Shown piece by piece: positions 38,527-47,120 of a DNA stretch of 64,000 nt. Position 1 is the stretch's first letter, and each line of letters opens with the position of its first letter. Below the pieces are notes generated by a model. That model ran no database searches. It was given only the letters and a program-made list of their open reading frames with translations, and was not told where the DNA came from. Origin of the DNA: Anaeromassilibacillus sp. An200 (lineage in GTDB: Bacteria > Bacillota > Clostridia > Oscillospirales > Acutalibacteraceae); assembly GCF_002160025.1 (NCBI RefSeq), contig NZ_NFJU01000002.1, positions 1-64,000 of the forward strand, read 5' to 3'. Position numbers and translations under genes: made by a program.

Positions 38527-38664
38527 CCGGGCCGGGCGGCCATCTGGACAACAAAAAAGCACCTCGGAAAAAGGCACTGTTCTCTGTCCATATTCGGTTT
38601 TGGGTGCAAGTTTGAGCATATTCAGTCTAACATATTGAGATTTACGGCTCAAGGGCAGAAATAC

Positions 38665-38700
38665 GCCAATTATCTTCCCGATATGTGCCAATTATTTGCC
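38665..38700. repeat. Phased GCC-box repeat, copy 2
   Basis: GCCAAT at 38665 and GCCAATT at 38687 (22 bp apart), with GCC again at 38698. The 60-base context parallels copy 1. It is upstream of the transfer operon (minus strand). Confidence 0.55.
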
Positions 38701-39243
38701 CTGCCTGTTTTCATTGGTCTTTAGGTCTGGAAAAAACTGCTCCAGCACATCCAGACTGTTCTTGGAGGTATATCCCCACAGCACGGAACTGAGGGCGTCA
38801 ATAGCCTCCCGCCGCTTACGGTAATAGGTGCGGAAGGAAATATCCCGGATATGAGGGCGCAGGTTCTCAATGATTTCCTCCACATTTTTCAACTGCTGAG
38901 GGGAGAGGAAGGAGTAGTACAGCAGCCAGTAATATGCCTCGCCGTTCTTGTGCTTGGTACGAAGCAGATCAACTGCCGAATCCAGCAGTTTCAGCATCTT
39001 GTGGCTACGCTCAATGCACTTGGCATGGTGCTCAATATCGCTGCCGGCCAAGTCTGCGCCCGCCAGGTAGACCGAATCCAGAAAATCCTCGATGGAAGTG
39101 CCGTACTCAATCTCAAATTTCGCCCTGACATGCTGGACAGACAGCTCCAGACTCCATACCACATCACGGTATTTTTTCAGCAACGTCCAGGTATCATGGT
39201 ACAAGGGGTTCTCAGTAACATTCTTTTCATCAAATTTCTTCAT
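38692..39243 (-). CDS. Hypothetical element protein with possible sigma/ArpU-like HTH
   Basis: 183 residues, helical throughout. The C-terminal part (RPHIRDISFRTYYRKRREAIDALSSVLWGY) resembles the recognition region of ArpU/sigma-like late regulators, where a helix-turn-helix is followed by a basic segment. The N-terminal part has no recognisable motif. It lies 12 bases after the replication-type gene. A role in controlling element gene expression is a guess. Confidence 0.5.
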   Translation of the reverse strand: MKKFDEKNVTENPLYHDTWTLLKKYRDVVWSLELSVQHVRAKFEIEYGTSIEDFLDSVYLAGADLAGSDIEHHAKCIERSHKMLKLLDSAVDLLRTKHKNGEAYYWLLYYSFLSPQQLKNVEEIIENLRPHIRDISFRTYYRKRREAIDALSSVLWGYTSKNSLDVLEQFFPDLKTNENRQGK

Positions 39244-39255
39244 GGTCTTGCCTCC

Positions 39256-40387
39256 TTATTTGCTTTCCTCGATGGGATTGAGTGTGAGTTCAAAATTTGC
39301 AATCTGCCTATTGCCGCATAACACAGCCAGGCCCAACCGCAGCACGGTTTGCTCGCGCGCGCGGGGTAGTAAATCTTCCCCGCAGTCGTCGGATAAAGGA
39401 TATAACTTGTAGTGTGAGAGAGAGCATCCAAAGCACGAAATCCCTTGTGCCATCAGGATTTGCGCCATTTTCTGCATGATGATTTCGATGTGAGATTTTG
39501 AAACGCTAGTGAGTTCATCTGAAACAATAACCTCATGCTCCAGAGAGGGATCTTCATAGTCTGCACAGCCCTCCGCAGGAAGCTCCAGACGGATATTGAG
39601 TGTCATAGCAACCTCCTCTTTGTCTACCATCACATCGGAAATTTCAAACATGGTAGACAGATAGTTTTGAAGATAAATCACGCTGCCGTGACGACCAGGG
39701 AAGGACATGAGGGAAATATAGTCCGAGGTAGCCAGCTTTTTGAGAATACGGCCAACGGTGGCCCGGGAAAGTCCCCAACGAGCGGAAAGTTCGGTATATG
39801 TGACCAAAGGATTGCCGGTGCCGTTACGGAAATAGGCCACAGGCCCGAGGCCCGATCCCTGTACTTGATCGTCGTTGTAGATGGCCGAAACCCATAAATC
39901 CAGCACAATGTCCATTTCAGAACAGCGGTCGGCACTGATCAGGTCAGTAACGATAGACACAGGCAGAAAGAGTATCTTTTTGGCAGGGAGCATTATACTC
40001 CAGTACAGTGTTGTGTCGGGCCCAGTTTTGGATTTTATAGCGGATTACATTGCCACGGCCTAGTGTCTGAAATGAAATAAGGTGCTGTTCTTGCAGTCTT
40101 TCCAAAATGGAGAGAGCCTGACATTGAAATCGGGTGCGGAACCATTGTGAGAGTTCTTTAAGTGTGCAGACCCATTCGCCAGGGTACACAGTATAGCTGA
40201 TGCCATCAAGGCGACGGTAAGAGGTACGAAAGTTTGCAAAGCTGCAAAGTGCGGTATAATGAAAAAGACCAGAGCCCTTGCTTGCGCGAATGCTCCGGTC
40301 TTCCATAAGGCGGCGGATAAACTGTCGATAAATTCGACAGCGTGGATGGTCCACTACCTGTTTAATTTGTAGCTGATAGGCTGGCAT
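39256..40387 (-). pseudogene. Replication-initiator-like protein of the element, frameshifted
   Basis: The first frame (ATG 40387, AGGAGA seven bases upstream) begins MPAYQLQIKQVVDHPRCRI and ends at 39944 after QKDTLSACVYRY. The second frame carries on with LFLPVSIVTDLISADRC and contains a winged helix (LVTYTELSARWGLSRATVGR). The two overlap at 39944-39993 and read as one protein if a single base is skipped near GATACTCTTT. I recall single-chain relatives as first genes of Clostridia conjugative elements, presumably in replication or its control. As read the gene is broken. Confidence 0.6.
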
Positions 40388-40403
40388 ATGATTCTCCTTT
40401 TTA

Positions 40404-40432
40404 TATATAAGGTATGAAATTGAATTGGGCAA
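40404..40432 (-). promoter_or_regulatory. Promoter of the replication-type gene
   Basis: Minus strand TTGCCC at 40432-40427, a 17-base spacer, TATATA at 40409-40404, 17 bases before ATG 40387. Confidence 0.55.
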
Positions 40433-40443
40433 CGAAAAAATCG

Positions 40444-40472
40444 TTGACTTGAATATTAGGGGGGCGTATGCT
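40444..40472 (+). promoter_or_regulatory. Divergent plus-strand promoter at the element's right side
   Basis: TTGACT at 40444-40449, a 17-base spacer, TATGCT at 40467-40472. No convincing gene follows for 260 bases. It may once have served a lost gene (relaxase or integrase) or may make an antisense/regulatory RNA. Confidence 0.55.
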
Positions 40473-40573
40473 ATAGTTATCTTTGTATGAATCCACGGAA
40501 GATTTGCACTGTTTGGGTTTATACAAAGAAATTATTTTAGCTTTGCGTGATGGTTCTATTGTTCTGTAAGTCG

Positions 40574-40610
40574 GCCATAACTGTGCCAGTTTTTTGCTGA
40601 TTCTGTGCCA
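40574..40610. repeat. Phased GCC-box repeat, copy 3
   Basis: GCCA at 40574, 40585 and 40607, with GCT at 40596: an 11-bp period, with the 22-bp pair as in the other copies. The remaining sequence to 40736 is AT-rich with ACAACTTTT repeats and no gene. Confidence 0.55.
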
Positions 40611-40736
40611 CTACAACTTTTTACAACTTTTCTACAACTTTTGCATCGAAGAATATGGAGTAAGAAGCCATTGGTCGAAAACAAAATAGCCGAGAAAAGC
40701 CGTAAAAAAGTCGTTTTTGATGGGGGATGAACACCT

Positions 40737-41249
40737 ATGAGCCATGTTGAAGAGGTCAGAAGTCATATCCCCACTATGAAGCCTCTGGACAAGAAGGAGA
40801 GCGCTGAGAGAACGGCAGCTCCCACAGCCGCTGTCAGCGAAGCCCCCGCATGGGAGCAGACGACGGAGCCGATTGACTTCTCCAAGGTGGAGATCGAGCC
40901 GCTGTTCCAGGATTTTGTCGACTTTGAGACCTTTGCGAAGTCCGACTTCCGCGCGGTGAAGGTCAAGGAGTGCACGGCGGTGCCCAAGTCGAAGAAGCTT
41001 TTAAAGTTCGTTCTCGACGACGGCACGGGAACCGATCGCGTGATTCTCAGCGGCATCCACGACACCTACGAGCCGGAGGAGCTGGTGGGCAAGACGCTGA
41101 TCGCCATCACGAACCTGCCGCCCCGCAAGATGATGGGCATTGACTCCTGCGGCATGATCATCAGCGCCGTCCATCACGAGGAGGGCGTGGAAAAGCTGCA
41201 TTGCCTGATGGTCGATCCGCACATCCCGGCGGGCGCCAAGCTGTATTGA
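40737..41249 (+). CDS. Orphan tRNA-binding domain protein, like the C-terminus of MetRS
   Basis: 170 residues. From about residue 55 it is an EMAP-II/Trbp111 OB-fold: FAKSDFRAVKVKECTAVPKSKKLLKF, GKTLIAITNLPPRKMMGIDSCGM. This matches the C-terminal domain of Clostridia methionyl-tRNA synthetases. The first ~50 residues are a low-complexity linker, also MetRS-like. A stop (TGA) lies just upstream in frame, so no synthetase body is attached. It may be a stand-alone MetRS beta-like subunit or a metG remnant left at the right end of the conjugative element. ATG 40737 follows GGGGGATGA. Confidence 0.75.
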   Translation: MSHVEEVRSHIPTMKPLDKKESAERTAAPTAAVSEAPAWEQTTEPIDFSKVEIEPLFQDFVDFETFAKSDFRAVKVKECTAVPKSKKLLKFVLDDGTGTDRVILSGIHDTYEPEELVGKTLIAITNLPPRKMMGIDSCGMIISAVHHEEGVEKLHCLMVDPHIPAGAKLY

Positions 41250-41264
41250 TTCCTCTTTACAAAC

Positions 41265-41314
41265 AAAAAGGAGATTTCCGCAAGGCTTCGGCCTGTGCGA
41301 AAATCTCCTTTTTT
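41265..41314. terminator. Bidirectional terminator
   Basis: AAAAAGGAGATTT...GGC, a TTCG loop, then GCC...AAATCTCCTTTTTT. It serves both the tRNA-binding gene and, on the other strand, the end of the manA operon. Confidence 0.85.
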
Positions 41315-41332
41315 ATTTTATGTTTTGTTGTT

Positions 41333-42253
41333 TTATACGCGGGTGCAGAGCGTTTGCAGCGTGCCGGAGACGGTGAAATCGCCGCTGTTGGCCGGGATGA
41401 AAATGCTGTCGCCCTTTTTCACCGGCAGCGTCTCCCCGGCGCAGGACACCTCGCCCGCGCCGTCCACGACGAGCAGCGAGACAAAGCTGTCCGCTCCCGC
41501 CGTGCCGGAAAAGCCGTTTTCATGCACGTCGACGGTGAAGTACTCGCACTGGGCCAGATGGCCGCCGAAGTCATACGCTTTGGCTGGCTTGCACTCCGTC
41601 ACCGCCAGCGCCTGGGGGATGTGCAGGGCGCGCGGCTTTCCGTCCGCGCCCACGCGGCCATAATCATACACGCGGTACGTCACGTTGGAATTCTGCTGGA
41701 TCTCCGCGATGACGATCCCTTCGCAGATCGCATGCAGCGTGCCGGAGGGGATAAAGAATACATCTCCTTTGTGGACCGGCGCGGCGTTCAGCACCTCGGT
41801 CAGGGTGTTGTCCTTGATCCGGCGCTCAAATTCCTCGCGGCTGATCTCGTGATCAAACCCGTAATAGAGGAACGCACCCGGCTCACAGTCGAGAATGTAC
41901 CACATTTCCGTCTTGCCGTACTGGTGTTCGTGTTCCAGCGCGTACTCGTTGGACGGATGCACCTGGATGGAAAGGTTGCCCTTTGCGTCAATCAGCTTGG
42001 TGAGGATGGGGAACTCCTCAAATTTCCGGCAATCCTCGCCCAGAACCTCTTTGCCGTGTTCTGTGAGATAAGCGGCAAGCGTCTTTCCGTCGTCCTTTCC
42101 CCCCACGATGACGGAGGGGCCGTCCGGATGGCAGGAAAGCACCCACGCCTCGGCCAGCGGATGCAGGTTGCTTTCGACGCCGAAGTCGGTGCGCAGTTTG
42201 TCGCCTCCCCAGAGATAATCCTTGCAGGCGGGCTTTAGTTTCAGCATGGACAC
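41333..42253 (-). CDS. manA: Mannose-6-phosphate isomerase, type I
   Basis: 306 residues. Zinc/substrate motifs: KDYLWGGDKLRTDFG, AWVLSCHPDGPSVI, and IQVHPSNEYALEHEHQYGKTE, which provides His, His and Glu ligands. It interconverts mannose-6-P and fructose-6-P. The start is GTG 42253, ten bases after AAAGGA (ATG 42247 is an alternative); it lies only seven bases after the mutase stop. In context it would finish catabolism of mannose released by the upstream glycan locus. Confidence 0.92.
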   Translation of the reverse strand: MSMLKLKPACKDYLWGGDKLRTDFGVESNLHPLAEAWVLSCHPDGPSVIVGGKDDGKTLAAYLTEHGKEVLGEDCRKFEEFPILTKLIDAKGNLSIQVHPSNEYALEHEHQYGKTEMWYILDCEPGAFLYYGFDHEISREEFERRIKDNTLTEVLNAAPVHKGDVFFIPSGTLHAICEGIVIAEIQQNSNVTYRVYDYGRVGADGKPRALHIPQALAVTECKPAKAYDFGGHLAQCEYFTVDVHENGFSGTAGADSFVSLLVVDGAGEVSCAGETLPVKKGDSIFIPANSGDFTVSGTLQTLCTRV

Positions 42254-42260
42254 GATGCGA

Positions 42261-43952
42261 TCATCCTTTCATCATGGAAGCCGCGGCGGCGGCCAGTGTT
42301 TCATTGATTCCGTCGGCCTCAGCCTCGCTTGCGCCGACGGCGGACAGATAAACCTTGATCTTCGGCTCAGTGCCGGAGGGGCGCACCATGAACTTGTGAC
42401 CGCCCGCCAGCGTATATTCGAGCACATCCGCCTGCGGCAGGCCGTGATAGCCGCCCTCGACGTTATAATCCACAGCCTGTTCCACGCGGTATCCGCCGAT
42501 CTCGGCGGGCGGGCAATCGCGCAGCTGCTCCATCAGGCGCTGCATGGCGTGCATGCCGCTCTCGCCTTCAAAGGTGAACGAACACAGGCCGTTGCGGTAG
42601 CAGCCGAATTCGCGGTACAGCGCTTCCATCGCATCGAGCAGCGTCATGCCCTGCTGGGCGTACCATGCGGCGGCTTCGCAGATGAGCAGCGTGGCGTTGA
42701 CGGCGTCCTTGTCGCGCACATGCGCGCCGGACAGGTAGCCATAGCTTTCTTCAAAGCCGAAAATGTAGCGGTCCGCGCGGCCTTCCTCCTCGAGCAACCC
42801 AATCTGCTCGCCGATGAACTTAAAGCCGGTGAGCGTGCGGCGAAGCTCCACGCCGTATTTGGCCGCGACGGGCGTGGCCATATCGGTGGAAACGATGGTC
42901 GTCACGGCGACGGGGTCCTTCGGCATGGTGCCGCGCGCCAGACGGGTGCGGCAGATGTAGTCGAGCAGCAAAATGCCCATCTCGTTGCCTGTGATCAGCC
43001 GGTAGCCGCCCTTTCCGTCCGGCACGGCGGTGCCGCAACGGTCACAGTCAGGATCCGTGCCAAGCAGCAGATCCGGGTGCACCTTCGCGCACAGCTCCAG
43101 CCCTTTCTCCATGGCTTCGCGGATCTCCGGGTTCGGGTACGGGCAGGTCGGGAAGTTTCCGTCGGGCTGCTCCTGCTCCGGCACCACGGTCAGGTGGGTG
43201 ACGCCCAGCTTTGCGAGAAGCTTTTTCACACATTCGAGCCCGGAGCCGTTGAGCGGCGTATACACCAGCTTGAGCGAATCAATACCCGCGCCGTCGCCCA
43301 CGCGCTGTGCGTAGACAGCATCCACAAAGCGATCAATGCAGTCCTCCCCGATGGTGACAATGCGGCCGTCCGCCGCTGCTTCGTCGTAATCGACTGTTTT
43401 CACGCCGTCAAAGATGTCTATCGACTCGATAGCGGCCAGAATCTTCTCAGCGGCTTCGAGGGTAATCTGACAGCCGTCCGCCCCGTAAACCTTGTAGCCG
43501 TTGTACTTGGCGGGGTTATGGCTGGCGGTGACGCACACACCCGCGCCGCACCCAAGATCCCTGACGGCCCACGAGAGCGCCGGGGTCGGCTCAAGGCGGG
43601 GATACAGGCAGGCGGTGATGCCGTTGGCGGCCAGTACGCGGGCCGTCTCCCGCGCGAACAGCTCGCCCTTGTTGCGGCTGTCGTGCGCAATCGCGACCTT
43701 TTTCGGCAGATCGGTGGCGTTGAGGTAGTCGGCAAGCCCCTGCGTGGCCTTGCGCACGGTGTAGAGGTTCATCCGGTTGGTTCCCGCTCCAATCACGCCG
43801 CGCAGGCCGCCGGTTCCGAAAGCCAAATCGCGGTAAAAACGGTCGTTGATGGCGTCAGCGTCGCCTTCCACAGAGCGAAGCTCGGCGGCCAGATCCTCCG
43901 GCAGGCCGGGCTGCGCCAGCCAGCGCCGGTAAAGAGTTTCTACGGAATTCAT
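42261..43952 (-). CDS. Phosphoglucomutase/phosphomannomutase (alpha-D-phosphohexomutase)
   Basis: 563 residues. The active-site serine loop is CVTASHNPAKYNGYKVY (residue ~140), the Mg loop LLGTDPDCDRCGTAV, the sugar loop FGFEESYGYL, and the phosphate loop MVRPSGTEPKIKVYL. It interconverts hexose-1-P and hexose-6-P. Next to manA and downstream of a GH130 phosphorylase it is well placed to turn mannose-1-P into mannose-6-P, although glucose-1-P is equally possible. ATG 43952 follows CAGGAG. It forms an operon with manA. Confidence 0.9.
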   Translation of the reverse strand: MNSVETLYRRWLAQPGLPEDLAAELRSVEGDADAINDRFYRDLAFGTGGLRGVIGAGTNRMNLYTVRKATQGLADYLNATDLPKKVAIAHDSRNKGELFARETARVLAANGITACLYPRLEPTPALSWAVRDLGCGAGVCVTASHNPAKYNGYKVYGADGCQITLEAAEKILAAIESIDIFDGVKTVDYDEAAADGRIVTIGEDCIDRFVDAVYAQRVGDGAGIDSLKLVYTPLNGSGLECVKKLLAKLGVTHLTVVPEQEQPDGNFPTCPYPNPEIREAMEKGLELCAKVHPDLLLGTDPDCDRCGTAVPDGKGGYRLITGNEMGILLLDYICRTRLARGTMPKDPVAVTTIVSTDMATPVAAKYGVELRRTLTGFKFIGEQIGLLEEEGRADRYIFGFEESYGYLSGAHVRDKDAVNATLLICEAAAWYAQQGMTLLDAMEALYREFGCYRNGLCSFTFEGESGMHAMQRLMEQLRDCPPAEIGGYRVEQAVDYNVEGGYHGLPQADVLEYTLAGGHKFMVRPSGTEPKIKVYLSAVGASEAEADGINETLAAAAASMMKG

Positions 43953-44450
43953 AGCGCTCACACTCCTGTTTTTTGAATTTTCAAAAAGCTGCATAAGAGC
44001 AAACTGGAAGTTTTCGCCCGCCTTTTTCAAAAGGCGGCAGGGGTGAAGGGGGTGGAACCCCCTTCAAGAAAAAGTGCGAAGCCAAAGAAAGCCAGGAAAA
44101 AGAGCGAAGCGATTTTTTCCGAACGTCTTTCACCAAGCTCGTCCAAACCATCATAGCCATCGTAGTTTTTCCATAGCGACTGCTTCTTTCAAGAAATTAT
44201 CTCGCTCTGAAAACTGACTTTTTCCCGTTCCAAACAAGCCTTGCACTGACAGTAGACAAAACTGCATTTCACTCCAGCTTTGACACTCGTCCAAAGCTGC
44301 AAAATCCCCCACATCAAGCGACTTTCCGCGAATCCGACGGCGCACCGAAAGCACCCACAGTCCCGAAAAGCGCTTTCATCCACTGGGGAACATCCATAGC
44401 ATATCACAAAACAGGCAGAAATCGAAGAGAAAAAACAGCGGCTTTTGCAC
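43953..44450. repeat. Gene-free spacer with dispersed repeat copy
   Basis: Bases 44008-44038 repeat the module of 13797-13828 (AAGTTTTCG, then CCTTTTTCAAAAGG). A hairpin follows, TGAAGGGGGT and its complement at 44044-44066. From 44067 to 44450 I see no credible gene, promoter or RNA; a 67-codon minus frame (44151-44354) has no RBS and no recognisable content. Confidence 0.5.
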
Positions 44451-44491
44451 AAAAGCCCTGCCCCCGGTGGAAAACCACCGAAGGGCGGGGC
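44451..44491 (-). terminator. Terminator of the glycan operon
   Basis: On the minus strand GCCCCGCCCTTCGGTGG, a TTTT loop, then CCACCGGGGGCAGGGC followed by TTTTG. It lies six bases beyond the GH3 stop. Confidence 0.75.
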
Positions 44492-44497
44492 CATGTG

Positions 44498-47101
44498 TCA
44501 GCCGCGTACCGTCAGACCGGCGCGCAGCAGGATATTTTCCGCGTTGTCTCCCAGCTGGATTTCAAAATCGCCGGGTTCGACACGCCACACATAATCCGGG
44601 CCAAGGGTGCGCAGTGCGCGCGGCCCCACCGTCACGCTGACGCGGCGGCTTTCGCCCGGGGCCAGCTCCACGCGCGTGAAGGCGGCCAGCTGACGCTCCG
44701 GCTTGACGACGGAGCTGTAAAAGTCCCGCACATAGATCTGCGGCACGGCAACGCCCGCCTTCTCCCCGGTGTTCTCCACGGTGAAGCTGACCTCAACGGA
44801 GTCGTCGGGATCGATCTCCGCCTGATCCAGCGCGAGGTCACGGAAGGCAAAGCTGGTATAGCTCAGGCCGTAGCCGAAGGGGTACAGCGGCATCCAGTCC
44901 ATCTCCACATACCGTTTCCCGCCGCCCGGACGGCGGCTGTAGTGGCAGGGCACCTGCCCGACACTGCGCGGGAAGGTAATCGGAAGCCGCCCGCTGGGGG
45001 ATGCGTCGCCAAACAGAACGTCGGCGACTCCCGCGCCGCCCTGCTCGCCCGGGAACCAGGCTTCCAGAATGGCGGGCAGATGCTCGTTCTCCCAGTTTGC
45101 ACTCACCGGACGGCCGCTTTGCAGCAGCAGCACCACCGGCGTGCCGGTCTCGTAGACGGCCTTGACCAGCTCGAGCTGGCGGCCCGGCAGATCGAGCGAG
45201 ACGCGGTCAAAGTTTTCTCCGCTTGTCTCCTCGTTGTCGCCCATGCACAAAATGGCCACGTCGGCCTGCTTTGCGGCTTCCACCGCGGCGGCGAAGTCCT
45301 CGCGCCCGGCGCTGTAGCCGAAGATGACACGCGCTCCCCGGCCGTCGTTGGTGAACTCGATGCGCACCTGATAGCGGCGGCCCGCTTCGAAGTGGAAGTC
45401 CAGCGCCTGATCGGCGCTCTTGTCCGGCCCCCAGCCGTCGATCAGCAGCTCGCCGTCGATGTACAGCCGCATGCTGTCCTGCGTACTCAGGCCGATGCAC
45501 CCGTCCATAGTGCGGGGCATGCAGACCGTGCCGGTCCACGCGGCGCTGAAGCAGTGTGCGTCCAGCTCCGGGTGCGGCAGGGCAAAAATCCAGTTAAAGT
45601 TTACCGTACGGTCATTGCGGGTCTGCACCGGGACGCCCTCGGGGCGCGGGCCGTTGTAGTACCGGCCCGTCAGGCCGGGGTTGCCGTCCTCGTCGCAGAG
45701 CATGCCGGGGTCAAACGGATGCAGCGCCTGCCCGAGGAAGTTGCAGCCGCGCGCGTGCAGCACGCGGGTACCAGACGACACAGCAGCGCGGACACCGTCA
45801 AGCACCGTGACCGCGCCGGTGCGCCCGCGCGTCTCGGAGTAATCGCCCAGCGCCGGAGTGTCCGCACCGGGGCCGATAACCGCCACGCAGGACAGATCCT
45901 TGCGCAGCGGAAGCAGTCCGTCGTTTTTCAGCAGCACGACAGACTCCCGCGCGATCCGGCGGGCCAGCTCCAGATGCTCCGGGCAGCGGAGCACCTTGTC
46001 CGCGCGATCCTCGTCGGTGAAGGGCTTCTCGAACAGGCCGAGACGGAACTTCATGCCGAGGATGCGGCGGCAGGCGGTATCCAGCACGGAAAGATCCATC
46101 TTCCCGCTCTCGATCAGATGCTCGATCGCGTTCTGCCAGACGTCGTGCGGGAAATCGTAAAGCTGCAAATCCACGCCCGCTTCCAGGCCGAGGCGGATCG
46201 CCTCCTCCGGCGTGGGCGCAATAAAATGCCAGTCATACAGGCGGGAAACCGCCGTCAGGTCGGTGCGCACAAAGCCCGGCATCCCATACTGGCCGCGCAG
46301 CACGTCGGTCAGCAGCTCGTGATCCATGGAGACGGGGATGCTGTCGATCGAGTTGTAGCTGCACATCGCGTTGCACGCGCCGCCGTCCACGAACGCGGCC
46401 TCGAACACCGGCAGGCAGTCGCTGAACACGTCGTGCCGCCCCATCGTGCAGGGCGCGCAGTTCAGGCCGCCCACAGGGTTGCCGTAGCCGACATAGTGCT
46501 TCGGCTCGGCGGCGATGGCGTCGGGGTCAGACAGGTTTTCACCCTGCATCCCGCGCACCACCTCGCGCGCGAACTCGCCGCACAGGTGCGTATCCTCGCC
46601 GTAGGATTCCTCTCCGCGTCCATAGCGTGGATCGCGGATCAGGTCCATGACGGGGCTGTAGGTTTCATGAATACCCTGCGCGCGGCTTTCCGTGCCGATG
46701 GCGCGGCCCATTTCACGGCCGAGCGCGGGGTGGAAGGTGGCGGCCAGGCCGATCTGCTGCGGGAAGCTGGTCGCTTTGCCGGTCATCAGGCCGTGCAGCG
46801 CTTCCTCGCTGAACAAAAAGGGAATACCCAGCCGCGTTTTTTCGAGCGCGTACCGCTGGACGGCGTTGGCCTGCGCGGCGTCCATGCCGCGCAGCTGGAT
46901 GCTGCCCACGCTGAAACCGTTCAGCAGCTCATCCAGCCGGTTTTCATCCATCGCGGTGACGAGGCAGTTTTCGTCCTGTGTGGTGAAGTCACCCGAAAAA
47001 TATTGATCCGTTTGCAGGATTTTTTCCCGCAGCGTCATGCGCGCCAGCAGATCCTCAACGCGCTCCTCCACCGGCAGCTTGGAGTCTTGATAAGGAAACA
47101 T
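44498..47101 (-). CDS. Beta-glucosidase-type glycoside hydrolase family 3 with PA14 domain
   Basis: 867 residues. The GH3 N-terminal barrel (LLARMTLREKILQTDQ, PYGRGEESYGEDTHL-type region, GFVRTDLTAV with the probable nucleophile Asp) is followed by the GH3 C-terminal domain. A PA14 insertion lies at ~430-560 (GLTGRYYNGP, SMRLYIDGELLIDGWG). A fibronectin-III-like domain ends the protein. No signal peptide, so it acts in the cytoplasm on imported oligosaccharides. Beta-glucosidase, xylosidase or N-acetylglucosaminidase activity cannot be separated by eye. ATG 47101 follows GGAGGTG. Last gene of the glycan operon. Confidence 0.88.
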   Translation of the reverse strand: MFPYQDSKLPVEERVEDLLARMTLREKILQTDQYFSGDFTTQDENCLVTAMDENRLDELLNGFSVGSIQLRGMDAAQANAVQRYALEKTRLGIPFLFSEEALHGLMTGKATSFPQQIGLAATFHPALGREMGRAIGTESRAQGIHETYSPVMDLIRDPRYGRGEESYGEDTHLCGEFAREVVRGMQGENLSDPDAIAAEPKHYVGYGNPVGGLNCAPCTMGRHDVFSDCLPVFEAAFVDGGACNAMCSYNSIDSIPVSMDHELLTDVLRGQYGMPGFVRTDLTAVSRLYDWHFIAPTPEEAIRLGLEAGVDLQLYDFPHDVWQNAIEHLIESGKMDLSVLDTACRRILGMKFRLGLFEKPFTDEDRADKVLRCPEHLELARRIARESVVLLKNDGLLPLRKDLSCVAVIGPGADTPALGDYSETRGRTGAVTVLDGVRAAVSSGTRVLHARGCNFLGQALHPFDPGMLCDEDGNPGLTGRYYNGPRPEGVPVQTRNDRTVNFNWIFALPHPELDAHCFSAAWTGTVCMPRTMDGCIGLSTQDSMRLYIDGELLIDGWGPDKSADQALDFHFEAGRRYQVRIEFTNDGRGARVIFGYSAGREDFAAAVEAAKQADVAILCMGDNEETSGENFDRVSLDLPGRQLELVKAVYETGTPVVLLLQSGRPVSANWENEHLPAILEAWFPGEQGGAGVADVLFGDASPSGRLPITFPRSVGQVPCHYSRRPGGGKRYVEMDWMPLYPFGYGLSYTSFAFRDLALDQAEIDPDDSVEVSFTVENTGEKAGVAVPQIYVRDFYSSVVKPERQLAAFTRVELAPGESRRVSVTVGPRALRTLGPDYVWRVEPGDFEIQLGDNAENILLRAGLTVRG

Positions 47102-47120
47102 GGGAATCCACCTCCCTGCG

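Noticed and set aside
23660-40610. TGGCAC motifs on the minus strand as sigma-54 promoters
   Set aside because: The -12 element (TTGC at the right spacing) is missing in all copies; the regular 11/22-bp phasing fits a repeated binding site better.
23556-40736. Direct repeats marking att sites of the element
   Set aside because: I compared the queH 3' flank with the sequence before 40737 and found no convincing shared core; the element borders are therefore approximate.
44151-44354. A 67-codon minus-strand gene in the pgm-GH3 gap
   Set aside because: No ribosome-binding site, no recognisable motif and atypical composition; treated as chance.
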